The notes beneath the pieces were generated by a model. That model did no database searches, was not told the DNA's origin, and saw nothing but the letters and a program-made list of their open reading frames with translations. From the NCBI RefSeq assembly GCF_007859755.1, contig NZ_SJPF01000003.1:496001-560000 (forward strand): a DNA stretch of 64,000 nucleotides. The letters are read 5' to 3'. Every line of letters starts with the position of its first letter. Positions within the stretch are counted from its first letter, which is position 1. This DNA is from Blastopirellula retiformator (GTDB lineage Bacteria; Planctomycetota; Planctomycetia; Pirellulales; Pirellulaceae). Of this stretch, positions 44,061 through 53,802 are shown piece after piece. The translations under genes were made by a program, and so were the position numbers.

Positions 44061-47000
44061 CTAACGGAGGTAAATGAAGTCTTTGACGTTGAACAACGCG
44101 TGGGCCAGGTCGCCCCAGATTTCGGGATTGGCGTCAGCCGCCTCCGGCGTCAGCTGCCGTTGCGCGGCTCGCTCGGCGAAGTAGGCGGTCGCCGCGTTCG
44201 CTTCCGCTTCGTGCGGCAGGCGACCGAACGCGGTGACGAACATCGCCGCGATTCGATCGGCTCGCGGCTCGGCTTGCGCAGCGACTTGACCGCCCCACCG
44301 CTGCGCTTCGGCGTAGATCATGGGATCGTTCAGCAAGATCAGCGCCTGGGCGGGAACATTCGATTGATTCCGCTTGCCGACGGTCGACGCCGGTTGCGGC
44401 ACGTCGAAGGCGAGCAGCGTCGGCGAGAGGAAGTTGCGGCGGATCGAAAGGTAAATGGTACGGCGGCCATCCCCATCGATCGGCCCGCTCGCCGGGCGAC
44501 CGCGACCTTGCATGAACTCGGTCAGGTAGGTCGGCACGCTCCGGCCATACATTTGCGTATCGAGCCGCCCGCTGATGGCGAGGACTTCGTCGCGGATCGC
44601 TTCGCCGGTCAGGCGGCGGATGCGCATCCGGTGGAGCAGTTTGTTGTTGGGGTCGGCGGTCTCTTCAGGGCCGCCTAGCTCGCTCGACATCGCATAGGTT
44701 TGCGTTAGCACGATGCGGCGGATCATTCGCTTCATCGACCAGTCGTCGGCGATGAACTCGTTCGAGAGGTAGTCGAGCAACTCGGGATGGGTCGGCTCTT
44801 CGCCCAGCACGCCGAAGTTGTCGACCGAACCGACGATGCCGCGACCCAGCAAGTGATGCCAGAGCCGATTGACGATTACCCGCGAAGCGAACGGATTGGT
44901 AGGAGACATCATCTCATGGGCCATTTGCAAGCGACCGCTGCCGAGAGCGTCAAACTCGTGGCTGCCGCCGAACGCGACCGGCAGACCGCGCTTCGCTTCG
45001 TCTCCCAGGTTGCGCGTCGCGCCGCGGATCATGACCCGTTCGTTCTCTCCTGAACCGTCCCACATCGCCGGGGCCATGCGCGAGCGGAAACGTATCTGGT
45101 CGATCAGCTCGGTCTCCTGGGCCTGGTGGTCGGCGGCGATCTGGCGAAGTTTCATGTCGAGGTCGCGATCATGGTCGAACGCAATCGCCCGGCTTTGCAC
45201 CAACCAGTCGGCCAACGGCGCGGCCTCGTCTCTAGTCGGGTCGCCGATGGCGGCGGTCGCATCGAGCAGCGAAGCGGCGAACGCTTCGGCGATCGTCTCG
45301 TCGGTCAGCGGTTGGTCTTTCAGTTTCGCGGCGATGAACTTGCCGGTGGTCGGCGGGGCGTAAGTCGGACAAGCGTCCCCTTCGGCGACTTGCAGGATCT
45401 CCAGCGGCGCGTCTCCGTCGGGAGAGAACTCGAGGTGGATCCGATGCCCCTGATAATCGCGCAGGTCATGGGTGACCCAGCGCGGGCCTTCGGCGGCGTC
45501 GAAGTGGAACGACTTGAGCGAGGCGCCATGCAGCGGGCCGTTGATCATCCGGTGCGAGTCGATCACGGCGAAGACATTGCCGCTGCCGCGAACCAGGTAG
45601 TAGACGCGACCGTCGGCAAGCTCGAACGTGGGCGTGCGGATGGTGCGGCCCGCTTGTTCCCATTTGCCATGGCGGCCTTGGTCAGGCTCGACGCCGTCGG
45701 CTCGAGCGAGCCGATTCCAGCGGGCGTCGCGCACGGCGGCGCCGGCCAAACGAACCCCTTCCGGCATCCCCTTGCCCGAGAGCTGCAATTGGCCGATTCG
45801 CTGCGGCGACGTGCCGAAGGCGTAGCCGTTGGTTCGCCACTGGGCTTCGGTTGCGAAATTGAAGTCGATGAGATGTTGGTGATTGGGGAACTCGCCATCA
45901 AGCGGCGTGAACGCCAGCGAGTCGAACGCTTCTTTACGCTGATCATCGCCGCTGGTCGCCAGCTTGCCAAACAGGTGAAGCGGGTGTTGCGGCTCGCCGG
46001 ACGCTTGCTGCAGCTCGCGCACCAGGGGCGAAAGCTGTTCGACCCGCACGCCATGCTCCTGAGCGATCGCGGCTCGATCGGCATCCTTCGTTTGCAACAC
46101 GGCGATCGCTGCGGACAGCAGCGACTTCCAGTTCGATTGTCGAGCGGCGGCGGCTTCGCGCAGGGCGGCGGTCAGCGTCGTTTGCGTTTGCTGGTCAAGC
46201 TTGGCCAACTGGTCGGCGACCTGGTCGTTGTGCGCCATCGTCTCGAAGCGGACCTGACGATACTCGGAGCTTTGCAGGAAACCGAACTGGCGGTAGTAGT
46301 CGGCCTGCGAGATGGCGTCGAACTTGTGATCATGGCAGCGAGCGCAGGCGATCGTGAGCGCCATGAACGACTTGCCCATCACGTCGACCATGTTGTCAAA
46401 GCGATCGGCCTCGTCCTTGCGAATATCGACCGGCGAGTGGACCCATTCGCCCAGATGCCAGAAGCCGGTTCCCAGGATCGATTCGTTGTAGTGCTGGTCC
46501 GGGTGCAACCGCGGCTCTTCCAGCAAGTCGCCGGCCAGGTGCTCGATCACCAATTGGTTGTAGGGCAGATCTTGGTTGAGGGCGCGAATGACGTAGTCGC
46601 GGTACTCATGGACGTTGGGGATGTTGTAGTCAAACTCGTGGCCGCGCGATTCGCCGTAGCGCATCAAGTCGAGCCAGTGCCGACCCCATTTCTCACCATA
46701 GCGGGGCGAAGCGAGGAGTCGATCGACAACCGTCTCTTTCGCTTGCGGCGATTCGTCCGCCAGGTAGGCGTCGATCTCGGCGGGCGTCGGCGGCAAGCCG
46801 ATCAGGTCGAATGTGACGCGGCGCAGCCAGGTTCGTTTGTCGGCCGGTGCGTTCGGCTCGAACTTGGCTTGTTCGAGCTTCGCCAGGATGAAGCGATCGA
46901 TATCGTCCAAGGGCCAATCGGCCTGCGAAACCTTCGGGGGAAGGGGATGCGACAGCGGCTGCCAGGCCCAGTGCTGCGACTTGCGGGCATCGATGTCGAA

Positions 47001-47423
47001 CGCCTTTTTGACGAACTCGGGCGCTTCTTCCTTGGGCCAGGGCGCGCCCATCTTCACCCAGCGAGTGAGGATGGCGATTTCGGCGGCCGGCATCTTGGTG
47101 TTGGGAGGCATCTCGTAGAGGTCGTCCCAATTGATCGCGTCGACCAAGAGGCTCTCTGCGGGATTGCCGACTTCGATGGCGGCGCCACTGTCGCCGCCGG
47201 TCAGGATCGCGGCGCGAGAATCGAGAAGGAGACTGCCGGCTGGCTCTTCGGCGTCGGCGCTATGGCACTCGTAGCAGTGACGCACCAGCAGCGGACGGAC
47301 TTCTTTCTCGAAGAACTCGAGGTGGGCGTCGGGAAACTCCGGCGCCGGTTCGGCGGTCTGACCAGGCGTCGCCCAAACGACGGCCAGCGAAACAAACAAC
47401 GATGCGGCGATGTAGCGCGACAT
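44061..47423 (-). CDS. PSD1 / DUF1549-DUF1553 cytochrome c protein
   Basis: A 1120-residue exported protein. Signal peptide: AASLFVSLAVVWATPGQTA. A planctomycete cytochrome-c domain (PSCyt1) carries CYECH at residues 50-54. DUF1549 (PSCyt2) follows about 180-390 (WLRRVTFDLIGLPPTPAEID), then a LamG-like/unknown middle, and DUF1553 (PSD1) in the last 270 residues (NPFASRVIVNRLWHHLLGRG, QSNVPAQALILLNDPM). Probably an envelope redox protein in polysaccharide use, acting with the DUF1501 partner. I start at 47423; the open frame to 47756 reads through repeat copy 8 and is not coding. Confidence 0.94.
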   Translation of the reverse strand: MSRYIAASLFVSLAVVWATPGQTAEPAPEFPDAHLEFFEKEVRPLLVRHCYECHSADAEEPAGSLLLDSRAAILTGGDSGAAIEVGNPAESLLVDAINWDDLYEMPPNTKMPAAEIAILTRWVKMGAPWPKEEAPEFVKKAFDIDARKSQHWAWQPLSHPLPPKVSQADWPLDDIDRFILAKLEQAKFEPNAPADKRTWLRRVTFDLIGLPPTPAEIDAYLADESPQAKETVVDRLLASPRYGEKWGRHWLDLMRYGESRGHEFDYNIPNVHEYRDYVIRALNQDLPYNQLVIEHLAGDLLEEPRLHPDQHYNESILGTGFWHLGEWVHSPVDIRKDEADRFDNMVDVMGKSFMALTIACARCHDHKFDAISQADYYRQFGFLQSSEYRQVRFETMAHNDQVADQLAKLDQQTQTTLTAALREAAAARQSNWKSLLSAAIAVLQTKDADRAAIAQEHGVRVEQLSPLVRELQQASGEPQHPLHLFGKLATSGDDQRKEAFDSLAFTPLDGEFPNHQHLIDFNFATEAQWRTNGYAFGTSPQRIGQLQLSGKGMPEGVRLAGAAVRDARWNRLARADGVEPDQGRHGKWEQAGRTIRTPTFELADGRVYYLVRGSGNVFAVIDSHRMINGPLHGASLKSFHFDAAEGPRWVTHDLRDYQGHRIHLEFSPDGDAPLEILQVAEGDACPTYAPPTTGKFIAAKLKDQPLTDETIAEAFAASLLDATAAIGDPTRDEAAPLADWLVQSRAIAFDHDRDLDMKLRQIAADHQAQETELIDQIRFRSRMAPAMWDGSGENERVMIRGATRNLGDEAKRGLPVAFGGSHEFDALGSGRLQMAHEMMSPTNPFASRVIVNRLWHHLLGRGIVGSVDNFGVLGEEPTHPELLDYLSNEFIADDWSMKRMIRRIVLTQTYAMSSELGGPEETADPNNKLLHRMRIRRLTGEAIRDEVLAISGRLDTQMYGRSVPTYLTEFMQGRGRPASGPIDGDGRRTIYLSIRRNFLSPTLLAFDVPQPASTVGKRNQSNVPAQALILLNDPMIYAEAQRWGGQVAAQAEPRADRIAAMFVTAFGRLPHEAEANAATAYFAERAAQRQLTPEAADANPEIWGDLAHALFNVKDFIYLR

Positions 47424-47569
47424 GCGGCAACTCGTCAGGCGGGAGGAAGGGGGAAAAGGAGCGCGGTGGGGATCGGCGGGGGCCGCCGACGCTCCCTCAT
47501 CGTAGCCGTCGCCAGAGGAGAGGTCAAAGATGATTCGGGGATACAAAAGTAGGTCGCTGGAACTTCTAG

Positions 47570-47718
47570 CTGCCTGTTGAAAAATGCCCTCGTGGCATTT
47601 TCCAACCTCGCCAGGCTCAGAGCGTAGCTCTTCGCGGCTCGCGAAATAACGACTTCCGTCGCTATTTTGGGATCGCATCCCTGCGATCCAGCAGCCCGTT
47701 GAGAAAATCAACGGACTG
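47570..47718 (-). repeat. 149-bp MITE-like element, copy 8 (subfamily B)
   Basis: Reverse orientation. Flanked by CTAG at 47566-47569 and 47719-47722. The right CTAG contains the TAG stop of the minus-strand macro-domain gene. It shares with copy 9 the variants CAACGGGCTGCTGGATCGC and CACGAGGGCATT. Confidence 0.92.
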
Positions 47719-48297
47719 CTAGGCGTCATCCTCAAGCGTCTTGCGAGGCTTTCCACTATTGCCAGTCAGTTCCTCCAGTTTGTCGGCGAAAACGCTATAC
47801 GGGCCTTCGCTAAACAAGACGAAGCGGATCAGCCGCGGCTGCTGGTGATACTTGAACCACAGGATCGAAGTCTTCAGCGCAATCTCGGCCGCCAGATCGA
47901 GCGGATAGCCATAGGCGCCACAACTGAGCGCTGGAAACGCAACGCTGGTAGCGTCGTGCGCAGCCGCCAGTTCCAGGCAGCGCGTGTAGGCCGACTCCAG
48001 CTCTTTCTCCTCTTGGGCCGAGCCCCCCTGCCAGATCGGACCGACCGCGTGGATCACATAGCGGGCGGCTAGCTCGCCGGCCGAACTGATGACCGCCTCG
48101 CCGGTGGGACAGCCATCGGGATAACGACGGCGGGTCTCCATCATGATCGAGGGCCCCCCGGCTGCGTGGATGGCGCCATCAACTCCCCCGCCGCCGGCCA
48201 GACGACTGTTGGCGGCGTTGACGACGATGTCGACGTTTTGTTTGGAAATGTCGCCAATCATTAGCTCAACACGCTGGTTTCCCCATCTTCTCTCCAT
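47719..48297 (-). CDS. Macro-domain ADP-ribose hydrolase
   Basis: A 192-residue macro-domain protein, likely hydrolysing O-acetyl-ADP-ribose or ADP-ribosyl esters in the cytosol. Signatures: VDIVVNAANSRLAGGGGVDG (substrate Asn and Gly loop), AVGPIWQGG, and SVAFPALSCGAYGYPLDLAA. A GGAGAAG ribosome site precedes ATG 48297. The TAG stop lies in the target duplication of mobile repeat copy 8. An ADP-ribosyltransferase-like gene occurs 8 kb away, but they do not form an operon. Confidence 0.93.
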   Translation of the reverse strand: MERRWGNQRVELMIGDISKQNVDIVVNAANSRLAGGGGVDGAIHAAGGPSIMMETRRRYPDGCPTGEAVISSAGELAARYVIHAVGPIWQGGSAQEEKELESAYTRCLELAAAHDATSVAFPALSCGAYGYPLDLAAEIALKTSILWFKYHQQPRLIRFVLFSEGPYSVFADKLEELTGNSGKPRKTLEDDA

Positions 48298-48426
48298 TAA
48301 ACTTCTCCTGCGCCAGTCGGTGGGTTTACCCCAATTTTAAGAGTTCGTTGGGTCGAAACGAAATTTCTGCCGATGAGAGAGATGACCCAGACTAGATTCG
48401 CCTGTTTGAATATGAGAACCGCTGAC

Positions 48427-49470
48427 ATGCGACAACGCCTGACTCTTGTGGGCCTGACCATGCTGACCGCCGCGGCGCTTGCTAGCGTTGCGACGGCTCG
48501 TGACATCTATGTCGACAATTTGCGCGGCGATGATCATCACAACGGCACTTCGGAAGAACTAGGCGAAAACGTCGACGGCCCTTGCCGGTCGATTGCGAAA
48601 GCGTTGCGAGTCGCCTGCATGGGAGACCGCATCGTCCTGAAGAACAACGGCATTCCGTATCGCGAGTCGATCACCTTTCAAGCGGCGCGGCACAGCGGGT
48701 TCTATGATGATCGCCCGTTTATCCTGGAAGGCAACGGCGCGACGCTGGACGGCTCGGCCCTGGTGCCGCTGGACGCCTGGGAAGTGGCCGGCCCCGATCT
48801 GTATCGCTTCAGCCCCTGGCGAAAGGCGTACAACATCCTGTTCATGGACGACAAGCCGCTGGAAGAAGCGCAGGTCGAAACCGACGCCGACCTGGCTCAG
48901 ATGCAACCCCTGCAGTGGGCGCTGCATGACGGCTTTATCTACTTCAAATCGGAAAAGAACCTCGGGCTGGGGGGCTATCGTCTGACCTACACCGGTCTGA
49001 CGGTCGGCATCACGCTGTATGACGTGCGGTTTGTCGAGATCCGCGATTTGACGGTCCAAGGCTTTCAACTCGACGGGATCAACGCCTTCGACAATGCGTT
49101 GGAAGTCAACTTGAACGGCATCACCGCCCGCGGCAACGCCCGCAGCGGCATCTCGGTCGGCGGCGCTTCGCGGGTCGCCATCCGCGGCGCCTTGGCCGGC
49201 AACAACGGCGTCGCGCAAGTGCGGACCGAAGGGTTCTGCCGCGCGGCGATCTCGGGCAGCGAGTTGCTCGAGAACACCGGCCCGGCGATCGATCGCCAAG
49301 GGGGCGACGTCTCTGTGGACGGCAAGCCTTTCGAACCAGCGCCGCCGGCCGTGCAACAGGCTTCGGCGGAATTGCCCATCGAAGTGGAGGCGGTCGAGCC
49401 GTACGCCGAATGGGCGTCGGTCAACTATCTGGAGCAGACGCTGCTGCACCTGGAAGTGATTACTCGCTAG
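48427..49470 (+). CDS. Secreted parallel beta-helix protein
   Basis: A 347-residue exported protein with signal peptide MRQRLTLVGLTMLTAAALAS. It begins the mature part with DIYVDNLRGDDHHNGTS, the usual start of right-handed beta-helix (pectate lyase-like) proteins. Helix rungs fill residues 190-290 (VEIRDLTVQGFQLDGINAFD, VNLNGITARGNARSGISVGG). No catalytic signature was found. Start at 48427 is chosen for the signal; 48373 and 48412 are alternatives. Its 3' end overlaps that of the convergent flippase-like gene by 11 bases. Confidence 0.8.
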   Translation: MRQRLTLVGLTMLTAAALASVATARDIYVDNLRGDDHHNGTSEELGENVDGPCRSIAKALRVACMGDRIVLKNNGIPYRESITFQAARHSGFYDDRPFILEGNGATLDGSALVPLDAWEVAGPDLYRFSPWRKAYNILFMDDKPLEEAQVETDADLAQMQPLQWALHDGFIYFKSEKNLGLGGYRLTYTGLTVGITLYDVRFVEIRDLTVQGFQLDGINAFDNALEVNLNGITARGNARSGISVGGASRVAIRGALAGNNGVAQVRTEGFCRAAISGSELLENTGPAIDRQGGDVSVDGKPFEPAPPAVQQASAELPIEVEAVEPYAEWASVNYLEQTLLHLEVITR

Positions 49471-50533
49471 CGGTCGAACAATCGGTTGGGATGTCGGCGT
49501 ACGCCTGGTCCTCGTGCGGATGCTCTTGTTCCTCCTCGGCTTCGTGCATCAGCACGCCCACTTCCTTGCGATAGAGCCAGTAATAGACGACGCCGACCAA
49601 GGCCATCAAGATCGTAATCATGCGATAGCCAAGGGCCACGATCGTTCCCATGCCATCGGGGGCGGGGGGCGTCGGGACGTTCTGATAGAGATAGTTCATC
49701 GCCAATTCAAACGTTCCCATCCCGCCGGGGGCGATCGGCAGCGCGGCGAACAGCATCGACAGCGGTACGATCACCAGGTGCTCGATCAAGCTGGGGGCGT
49801 CGGTAAACAGCCCGGTGGCGATGCAGTAGATCGACAGCGCGAACAGGCAGTGAATCGAAAGGCTGATCACGGCGATTGTCGTCAGTACCAGCGGTTGGCG
49901 GCGATAGAGCCGGACGGCGTCGATCACGTTGCCAATTTTCGAGCCGACTTTGGGCAGGCCGCGGAAGAACTCGGAGACGCTCCCCTGCGTGAAGCCGGGC
50001 AGCAGAATCATGCCAACCCCGAGCCCGCCGACTATCGTCAGGCCGTAAATGATGTTCAGTGCGGTCAGCATCGCCGTGTCGGCCGACGAGCGATCGATCG
50101 CCAGCGTGGCCAGCGACGTAACCACTAGCAGCGCGTAGAGCCCGATCATGCGGTCGACGACGACGGTGGCGAACGCGGCGGCCCGGCTTTGGGGATATTC
50201 CCGCGCGATGAAGATCGCCTTGAACAGGTCGCCGCCAACGGCGCCGGCGCCGACGAAGTTGAACAGAAAGCCGAGGAACCCCAGCCGCAGCGCATCGGTG
50301 ACCCGAAACGGCATCTCCAGCGCCACCACCAGCAGCCGCCACCGCAAGAAAGTGCAGATCAGCGCGGTCATCGCCAGCAGAAAGGCGAGCGACAGCAACC
50401 CCCAGTTTTTGGGCGAATCGACGATCTGCTGCAGTTCATCCCCATGATTGACCACCAGATCGCGGATCAAATAGGTCAAAATTCCTGCGGGAACCGCGAA
50501 CTTCAGCAGCGCGAAAAGGATCTTCTTTACCAA
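49460..50533 (-). CDS. LPG synthase-type flippase-like membrane protein (UPF0104)
   Basis: A 357-residue inner-membrane protein with about eight helices, of the family seen as the membrane half of MprF lysylphosphatidylglycerol synthases. Family blocks: GFLFNFVGAGAVGGDLFKAIFIAREYP, VVDRMIGLYALL and LPIAPGGMGTFELAM. It lacks the aminoacyl-transferase domain. Stand-alone versions are thought to move lipids or lipid-linked sugars. The ATG at 50533 has no strong ribosome site. Confidence 0.87.
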   Translation of the reverse strand: MVKKILFALLKFAVPAGILTYLIRDLVVNHGDELQQIVDSPKNWGLLSLAFLLAMTALICTFLRWRLLVVALEMPFRVTDALRLGFLGFLFNFVGAGAVGGDLFKAIFIAREYPQSRAAAFATVVVDRMIGLYALLVVTSLATLAIDRSSADTAMLTALNIIYGLTIVGGLGVGMILLPGFTQGSVSEFFRGLPKVGSKIGNVIDAVRLYRRQPLVLTTIAVISLSIHCLFALSIYCIATGLFTDAPSLIEHLVIVPLSMLFAALPIAPGGMGTFELAMNYLYQNVPTPPAPDGMGTIVALGYRMITILMALVGVVYYWLYRKEVGVLMHEAEEEQEHPHEDQAYADIPTDCSTASE

Positions 50534-50729
50534 AACTCAGGTCCACGTAATGAGTTAAACACGTAAGGAGTTAAAAAATTTCGCCTCAGATTAGGGCGGG
50601 CCGCTTGGCGTCCTTGACACTGACCGGGTCGGTTGATAATTTTAGTTCTTTGTTGCTGGACTTGCCGCTGACGTAAGGTAGTTTCCGAAGTCGGTGGTCA
50701 GCATCTTTGCTGATACCAGCCACAACAGC

Positions 50730-50803
<74 letters not shown>

Positions 50804-50805
50804 CT

Positions 50806-50846
50806 AAAAAGGTCGTTTGCGTTAGATCGCAAGCGGCCTTTTTTTC
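50806..50846 (+). terminator. Terminator after tRNA-Ala
   Basis: AAAGGTCGTTTGCG pairs with CGCAAGCGGCCTTT (two G-U) and is followed by seven T residues. Confidence 0.9.
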
Positions 50847-50982
50847 TGCGCTTTGCGGCAGAAGCCAGTGTCCATAGGGGTTGTGCAGGTCGTGCAAGCG
50901 AACCAAACGCTCTTGGGCAAAGAATTCTCTTTTCCCAGATAGGGGGGAGATTAGAATTCAACAAACCAGCGAGGAGGTCTAA

Positions 50983-51261
50983 ATGGCGACAACACAAGCT
51001 CCGCAGTTTTTGCACTACGACTTGGGGGGAATGCTCCAAAGATCGAATTGTTGAGGTCAAGCTCAGCGGCAGTGCTAATGTTCAACTGATGGATGCAGCA
51101 AATCTCGCTCTCCAAAAGCGAGGTGAGTCGTATCGATACTATGGCGGCCATGTTACTAAAAGTCCCTTTCGCATCCGTATTCCGCGGAATGGACAGTGGC
51201 ACGTTGCTATCGATTTGGGTGGCGCTGCGGGACAAGTGACCGCATCTGTTCGGCTTGTTTG
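50983..51261 (+). pseudogene. DUF1883 gene with a frameshift in a G6 run
   Basis: GAGGAGG precedes ATG 50983. The first frame reads MATTQAPQFLHYDLGG and stops soon after at 51054. If one G is removed from the six-G run at 51024-51029, it joins the frame ending at 51261: LGECSKDRIVEVKLSGSANV, later GESYRYYGGHVTKSPFRIRI and NGQWHVAIDLGG. The joined product matches the layout of DUF1883 proteins (HYDLG, VEVxLSG, YYGG, IPRNGxWHV). It may be a true pseudogene, a slippage-expressed gene or a base-call error. Function of the family is unknown. Confidence 0.75.
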
Positions 51262-51321
51262 AAAGTGTCCATTGCATGACGCAAGAACAGCCCTCTCCTG
51301 AATACCGGGTAGCTCCGCTAT

Positions 51322-51470
51322 CAGTCCGTTGATTTTCTCAACGGGCTGCTGGATCGCAGGGATGCGATCCCAAAATAGCGACGTAAGTCGTTATGTTGCG
51401 AGCCGCGAAGAGCTACGCTCTGAGCCTGGCGAGGTTGGAAAATGCCACGAGGGCATTTTTCAACAGGCAG
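51322..51470 (+). repeat. 149-bp MITE-like element, copy 9 (subfamily B)
   Basis: Flanked by CTAT (51318-51321) and CTAA (51471-51474). Near-identical to copy 8 in opposite orientation, 3.6 kb away. Confidence 0.9.
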
Positions 51471-51494
51471 CTAATGATTAGCCAGGGGGCAGTA

Positions 51495-52055
51495 ATGGAG
51501 ATGGCCGGCGAAAGCTACGAAGTGATTTTGGAGGACTGCCCCGTCTACGATCCTGCGTCAGCCGACAACTCGATTCGCGTGGGTCATGAGTATGTTTTGC
51601 AGGCGAGCGCTGCGTATCGTCCCCGTTCGTTCCATGTCGTCCGCGTCCTCCGCAACGACGAGGAAATCGCGTCTTGCATCTTGATCGCTGGCGGTGGAGC
51701 TTCGGCGATTCATGACAATTCTGCGGTGCCGGTGGAAGATGTTCTGTACATTGCGGTGGGAGATCAACTTGCGGCGCTGTCGCTTCCCACATTGAAGCTG
51801 ACGTGGTCAGCCCAGGCGGACAACGCAACTTGCTTTGGAGTTTTCTACTGCGAGCAGCGCGACTGCTTAATTACGCACGGCGAACTAACGATCGCTCGGT
51901 TCTCACGGGCAGGCAAAGTAGAATGGCAGACCGGCGGCCCCGATATTTTCACGGGCCAGTGCAAGCTGGAAGAAGACGCGGTTCGTGTTGTCGATTTCAA
52001 CGGCGACGTCTATCGGCTTCGACTGGATGATGGCCAATGTCTGCCGGCGAACTGA
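51495..52055 (+). CDS. Hypothetical protein
   Basis: A 186-residue protein of unknown family. It is beta-rich with blade-like strands (DVLYIAVGDQLAALSLPTLK, TIARFSRAGKVEWQTGG, VRVVDFNGDVYRLRLDDG), as in short WD/PQQ-like propellers, so it may be a partial propeller. ATG 51495 is chosen; ATG 51474 lies against repeat copy 9 and would add 7 residues. The next gene begins 36 bases downstream. Confidence 0.6.
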   Translation: MEMAGESYEVILEDCPVYDPASADNSIRVGHEYVLQASAAYRPRSFHVVRVLRNDEEIASCILIAGGGASAIHDNSAVPVEDVLYIAVGDQLAALSLPTLKLTWSAQADNATCFGVFYCEQRDCLITHGELTIARFSRAGKVEWQTGGPDIFTGQCKLEEDAVRVVDFNGDVYRLRLDDGQCLPAN

Positions 52056-52091
52056 GCAGTTCGGTCGAACCTCGCAAGGAAAGTCTACGCG

Positions 52092-52973
52092 ATGCAAGAA
52101 CCTGACGAGGAGCCGCCGCCGCGTCCTTCGATCTGGCTGGCGATGCATTCGCTGGTTGCGATCGGGGGATCGCTCCTGTTCGTTGCAATTGTGCTAGGAG
52201 GGCTAACCTCTCGATTGCATCCATGTGAGAAGATTGCGTTTGGCGTTCTGGCGATACCTTTCGCCCTATTCGCGCTCTTGCAATACGATGGAACGTTTTG
52301 GCGTCGCGAGTCGAGCACGCTACTAGCAGCCCTCTTGCAATCAATCGCCGTCATCGCGACATTTTGCTTGGGAAGTGTCTCCTTCGAGCACGACCGGCTT
52401 AACGCTGGGATAGGTTTTGCGGTCGCCGTTTATTGTGCGGTTGGAGTCTTCCTAAATCTCCGCTGGCGGGATCGTCTATTGGTCGCTTTTTCACGGGGCA
52501 TAGAACTAAGTCGTCGATTTCAATTCACGCTGTTGGAGATTATGACCCTTTCTGCGACGATCTGCGCGATGCTGGCGATCGCTACCGCCACGGCGCGCTC
52601 GATACCGCCCTTAGTCGCAGATCATGTTGATGCCGCAAGCGTCCCTTTAGACTTACCAGAAGGCGCGAACGACGTTTCCTATTGTCGCCGCTTTCGCTAC
52701 GGCTTCGAGGCGGAGTTCCTCGTCGACGAGCATGAACTGGAAGTTTGGCTGCAGGAGGAAACCTTTCCGTTCCATGACGAGACTCCCAATCGGCAATTCA
52801 AGGAGATCGTCACGCCAGAAACCGTATTGCGTGCGGAGGAGTTCTCGGGCCCAAATACTGCCACCGTGAAAGCCGGACTAGTTTCTCGATACAACGATGG
52901 AGCAGGTAGTGGGTATCGCGTGGTCTACGACCGCGATGCGAAGCGAGCGTATTACAGTTTTGGCTTCGATTGA
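52092..52973 (+). CDS. Hypothetical membrane protein
   Basis: A 293-residue protein. Four hydrophobic helices lie in residues 15-130. The segment RRFQFTLLEIMTLSATICAM (about 140-160) resembles a pattern often seen in planctomycete membrane proteins, a basic patch followed by a Leu/Thr-rich helix. The C-terminal 120 residues are soluble and acidic. Family not recognised. Likely cotranscribed with the preceding gene. Confidence 0.6.
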   Translation: MQEPDEEPPPRPSIWLAMHSLVAIGGSLLFVAIVLGGLTSRLHPCEKIAFGVLAIPFALFALLQYDGTFWRRESSTLLAALLQSIAVIATFCLGSVSFEHDRLNAGIGFAVAVYCAVGVFLNLRWRDRLLVAFSRGIELSRRFQFTLLEIMTLSATICAMLAIATATARSIPPLVADHVDAASVPLDLPEGANDVSYCRRFRYGFEAEFLVDEHELEVWLQEETFPFHDETPNRQFKEIVTPETVLRAEEFSGPNTATVKAGLVSRYNDGAGSGYRVVYDRDAKRAYYSFGFD

Positions 52974-53028
52974 ACAGAGCAAAGGCAGGTCAGGCTTTCG
53001 CCCGACGGCGCACCGTATTTTGTGATTG

Positions 53029-53061
53029 CATCCGCATTTCCTCGCTGGCGCTGCGGGCTAG
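53029..53061 (-). repeat. REP-like element, copy e
   Basis: Reverse-oriented: CGCATTTCCTCGCTGGCGCT then GCGGGCTAG. The CTA at 53058-53060 is the TAG stop of the GH5 pseudogene. Confidence 0.7.
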
Positions 53062-53745
53062 TGTTTGATCGCTTCCGACTTCGCTTGAAACATCTCGAGC
53101 CACGCCAGTGTGATCGCGGCGCCGATCGACTTTTCGCCGCTGCGGTATTCTTCCGGCGTCTTACCCCAATAGAAGCCGATCCAGCCGCTCGCGTGCGGTT
53201 TCGACTTGTCGATGAAGTCGCTCAGTTGCTCCGCCGAACGCTTCAGCGGGAACATTTCTTCGATGATCACCGGTTTGCCAGCCGCGGCGAAGCCGGCCAG
53301 CGTTTCTAACGCGTCGGCCTGTTTGTCTTTCTCGGGATAAAGGTGAACGGCGACGAAGTCGAGCGGGGCGGCGATCTTCTCGGACGCGAAGCCGCCGGTC
53401 AGGCCAGGCCGATCGAGACTCCACGGAACCAGGTCGACCGTGATCAGATGCTACTCGTCATGTTGGCGAATCGCTGCGACGAGCGTCTTGAGCCAGGCGA
53501 GCGCCACGTCGGCGCGGTCGCGGCCCGCACGATCGCGGGTAATGAACTGCACAAAGAACTTATCGCCCAGGCCCCAGCCAATTCGCTTGCGGTTTGGCGC
53601 CGCCGGGGACGATCGGCTCGTTCATCAGATCATCGCAAAAAATCGCTGGGCTGTTGGCGCAGACTTGCGCGACGGCGCTCCAGAAGACGGCCTGGGCTTT
53701 CCACCTCGCCGCTTCGCCTTGTCGTAAAGCGGCGGCTCAATTACG
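53058..53745 (-). pseudogene. Decayed GH5-like glycoside hydrolase
   Basis: Translating the minus strand by hand gives three connected pieces. The first frame reads EAARWKAQAVFWSAVAQVC and ends in SPAIFCDDLMNEPIVPGG, with the GH5 acid/base motif NEP. A frameshift near 53590-53600 leads to GWGLGDKFFVQFITRDRAG. An in-frame TAG at 53451-53453 interrupts HDE*HLITVDLVPW, and the rest continues with DFVAVHLYPEKD and KPVIIEEMFPL (candidate nucleophile Glu) to the stop at 53058. The 5' part is missing; the CLC gene starts divergently at 53803. This is a truncated, frameshifted and nonsense-mutated gene. Confidence 0.8.
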
Positions 53746-53802
53746 CTTGCATCCAACGCAGGCGACCTCTTGCCTGCGATCGATCGCAGGAGATTTCGCC
53801 GC

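Noticed and set aside
47424-47756. N-terminal extension of the PSD1 protein to 47756
   Set aside because: It reads through mobile repeat copy 8; the signal peptide starts at 47423.
53746-53802. Fluoride riboswitch before the CLC gene
   Set aside because: The short leader lacks the conserved elements I would expect.
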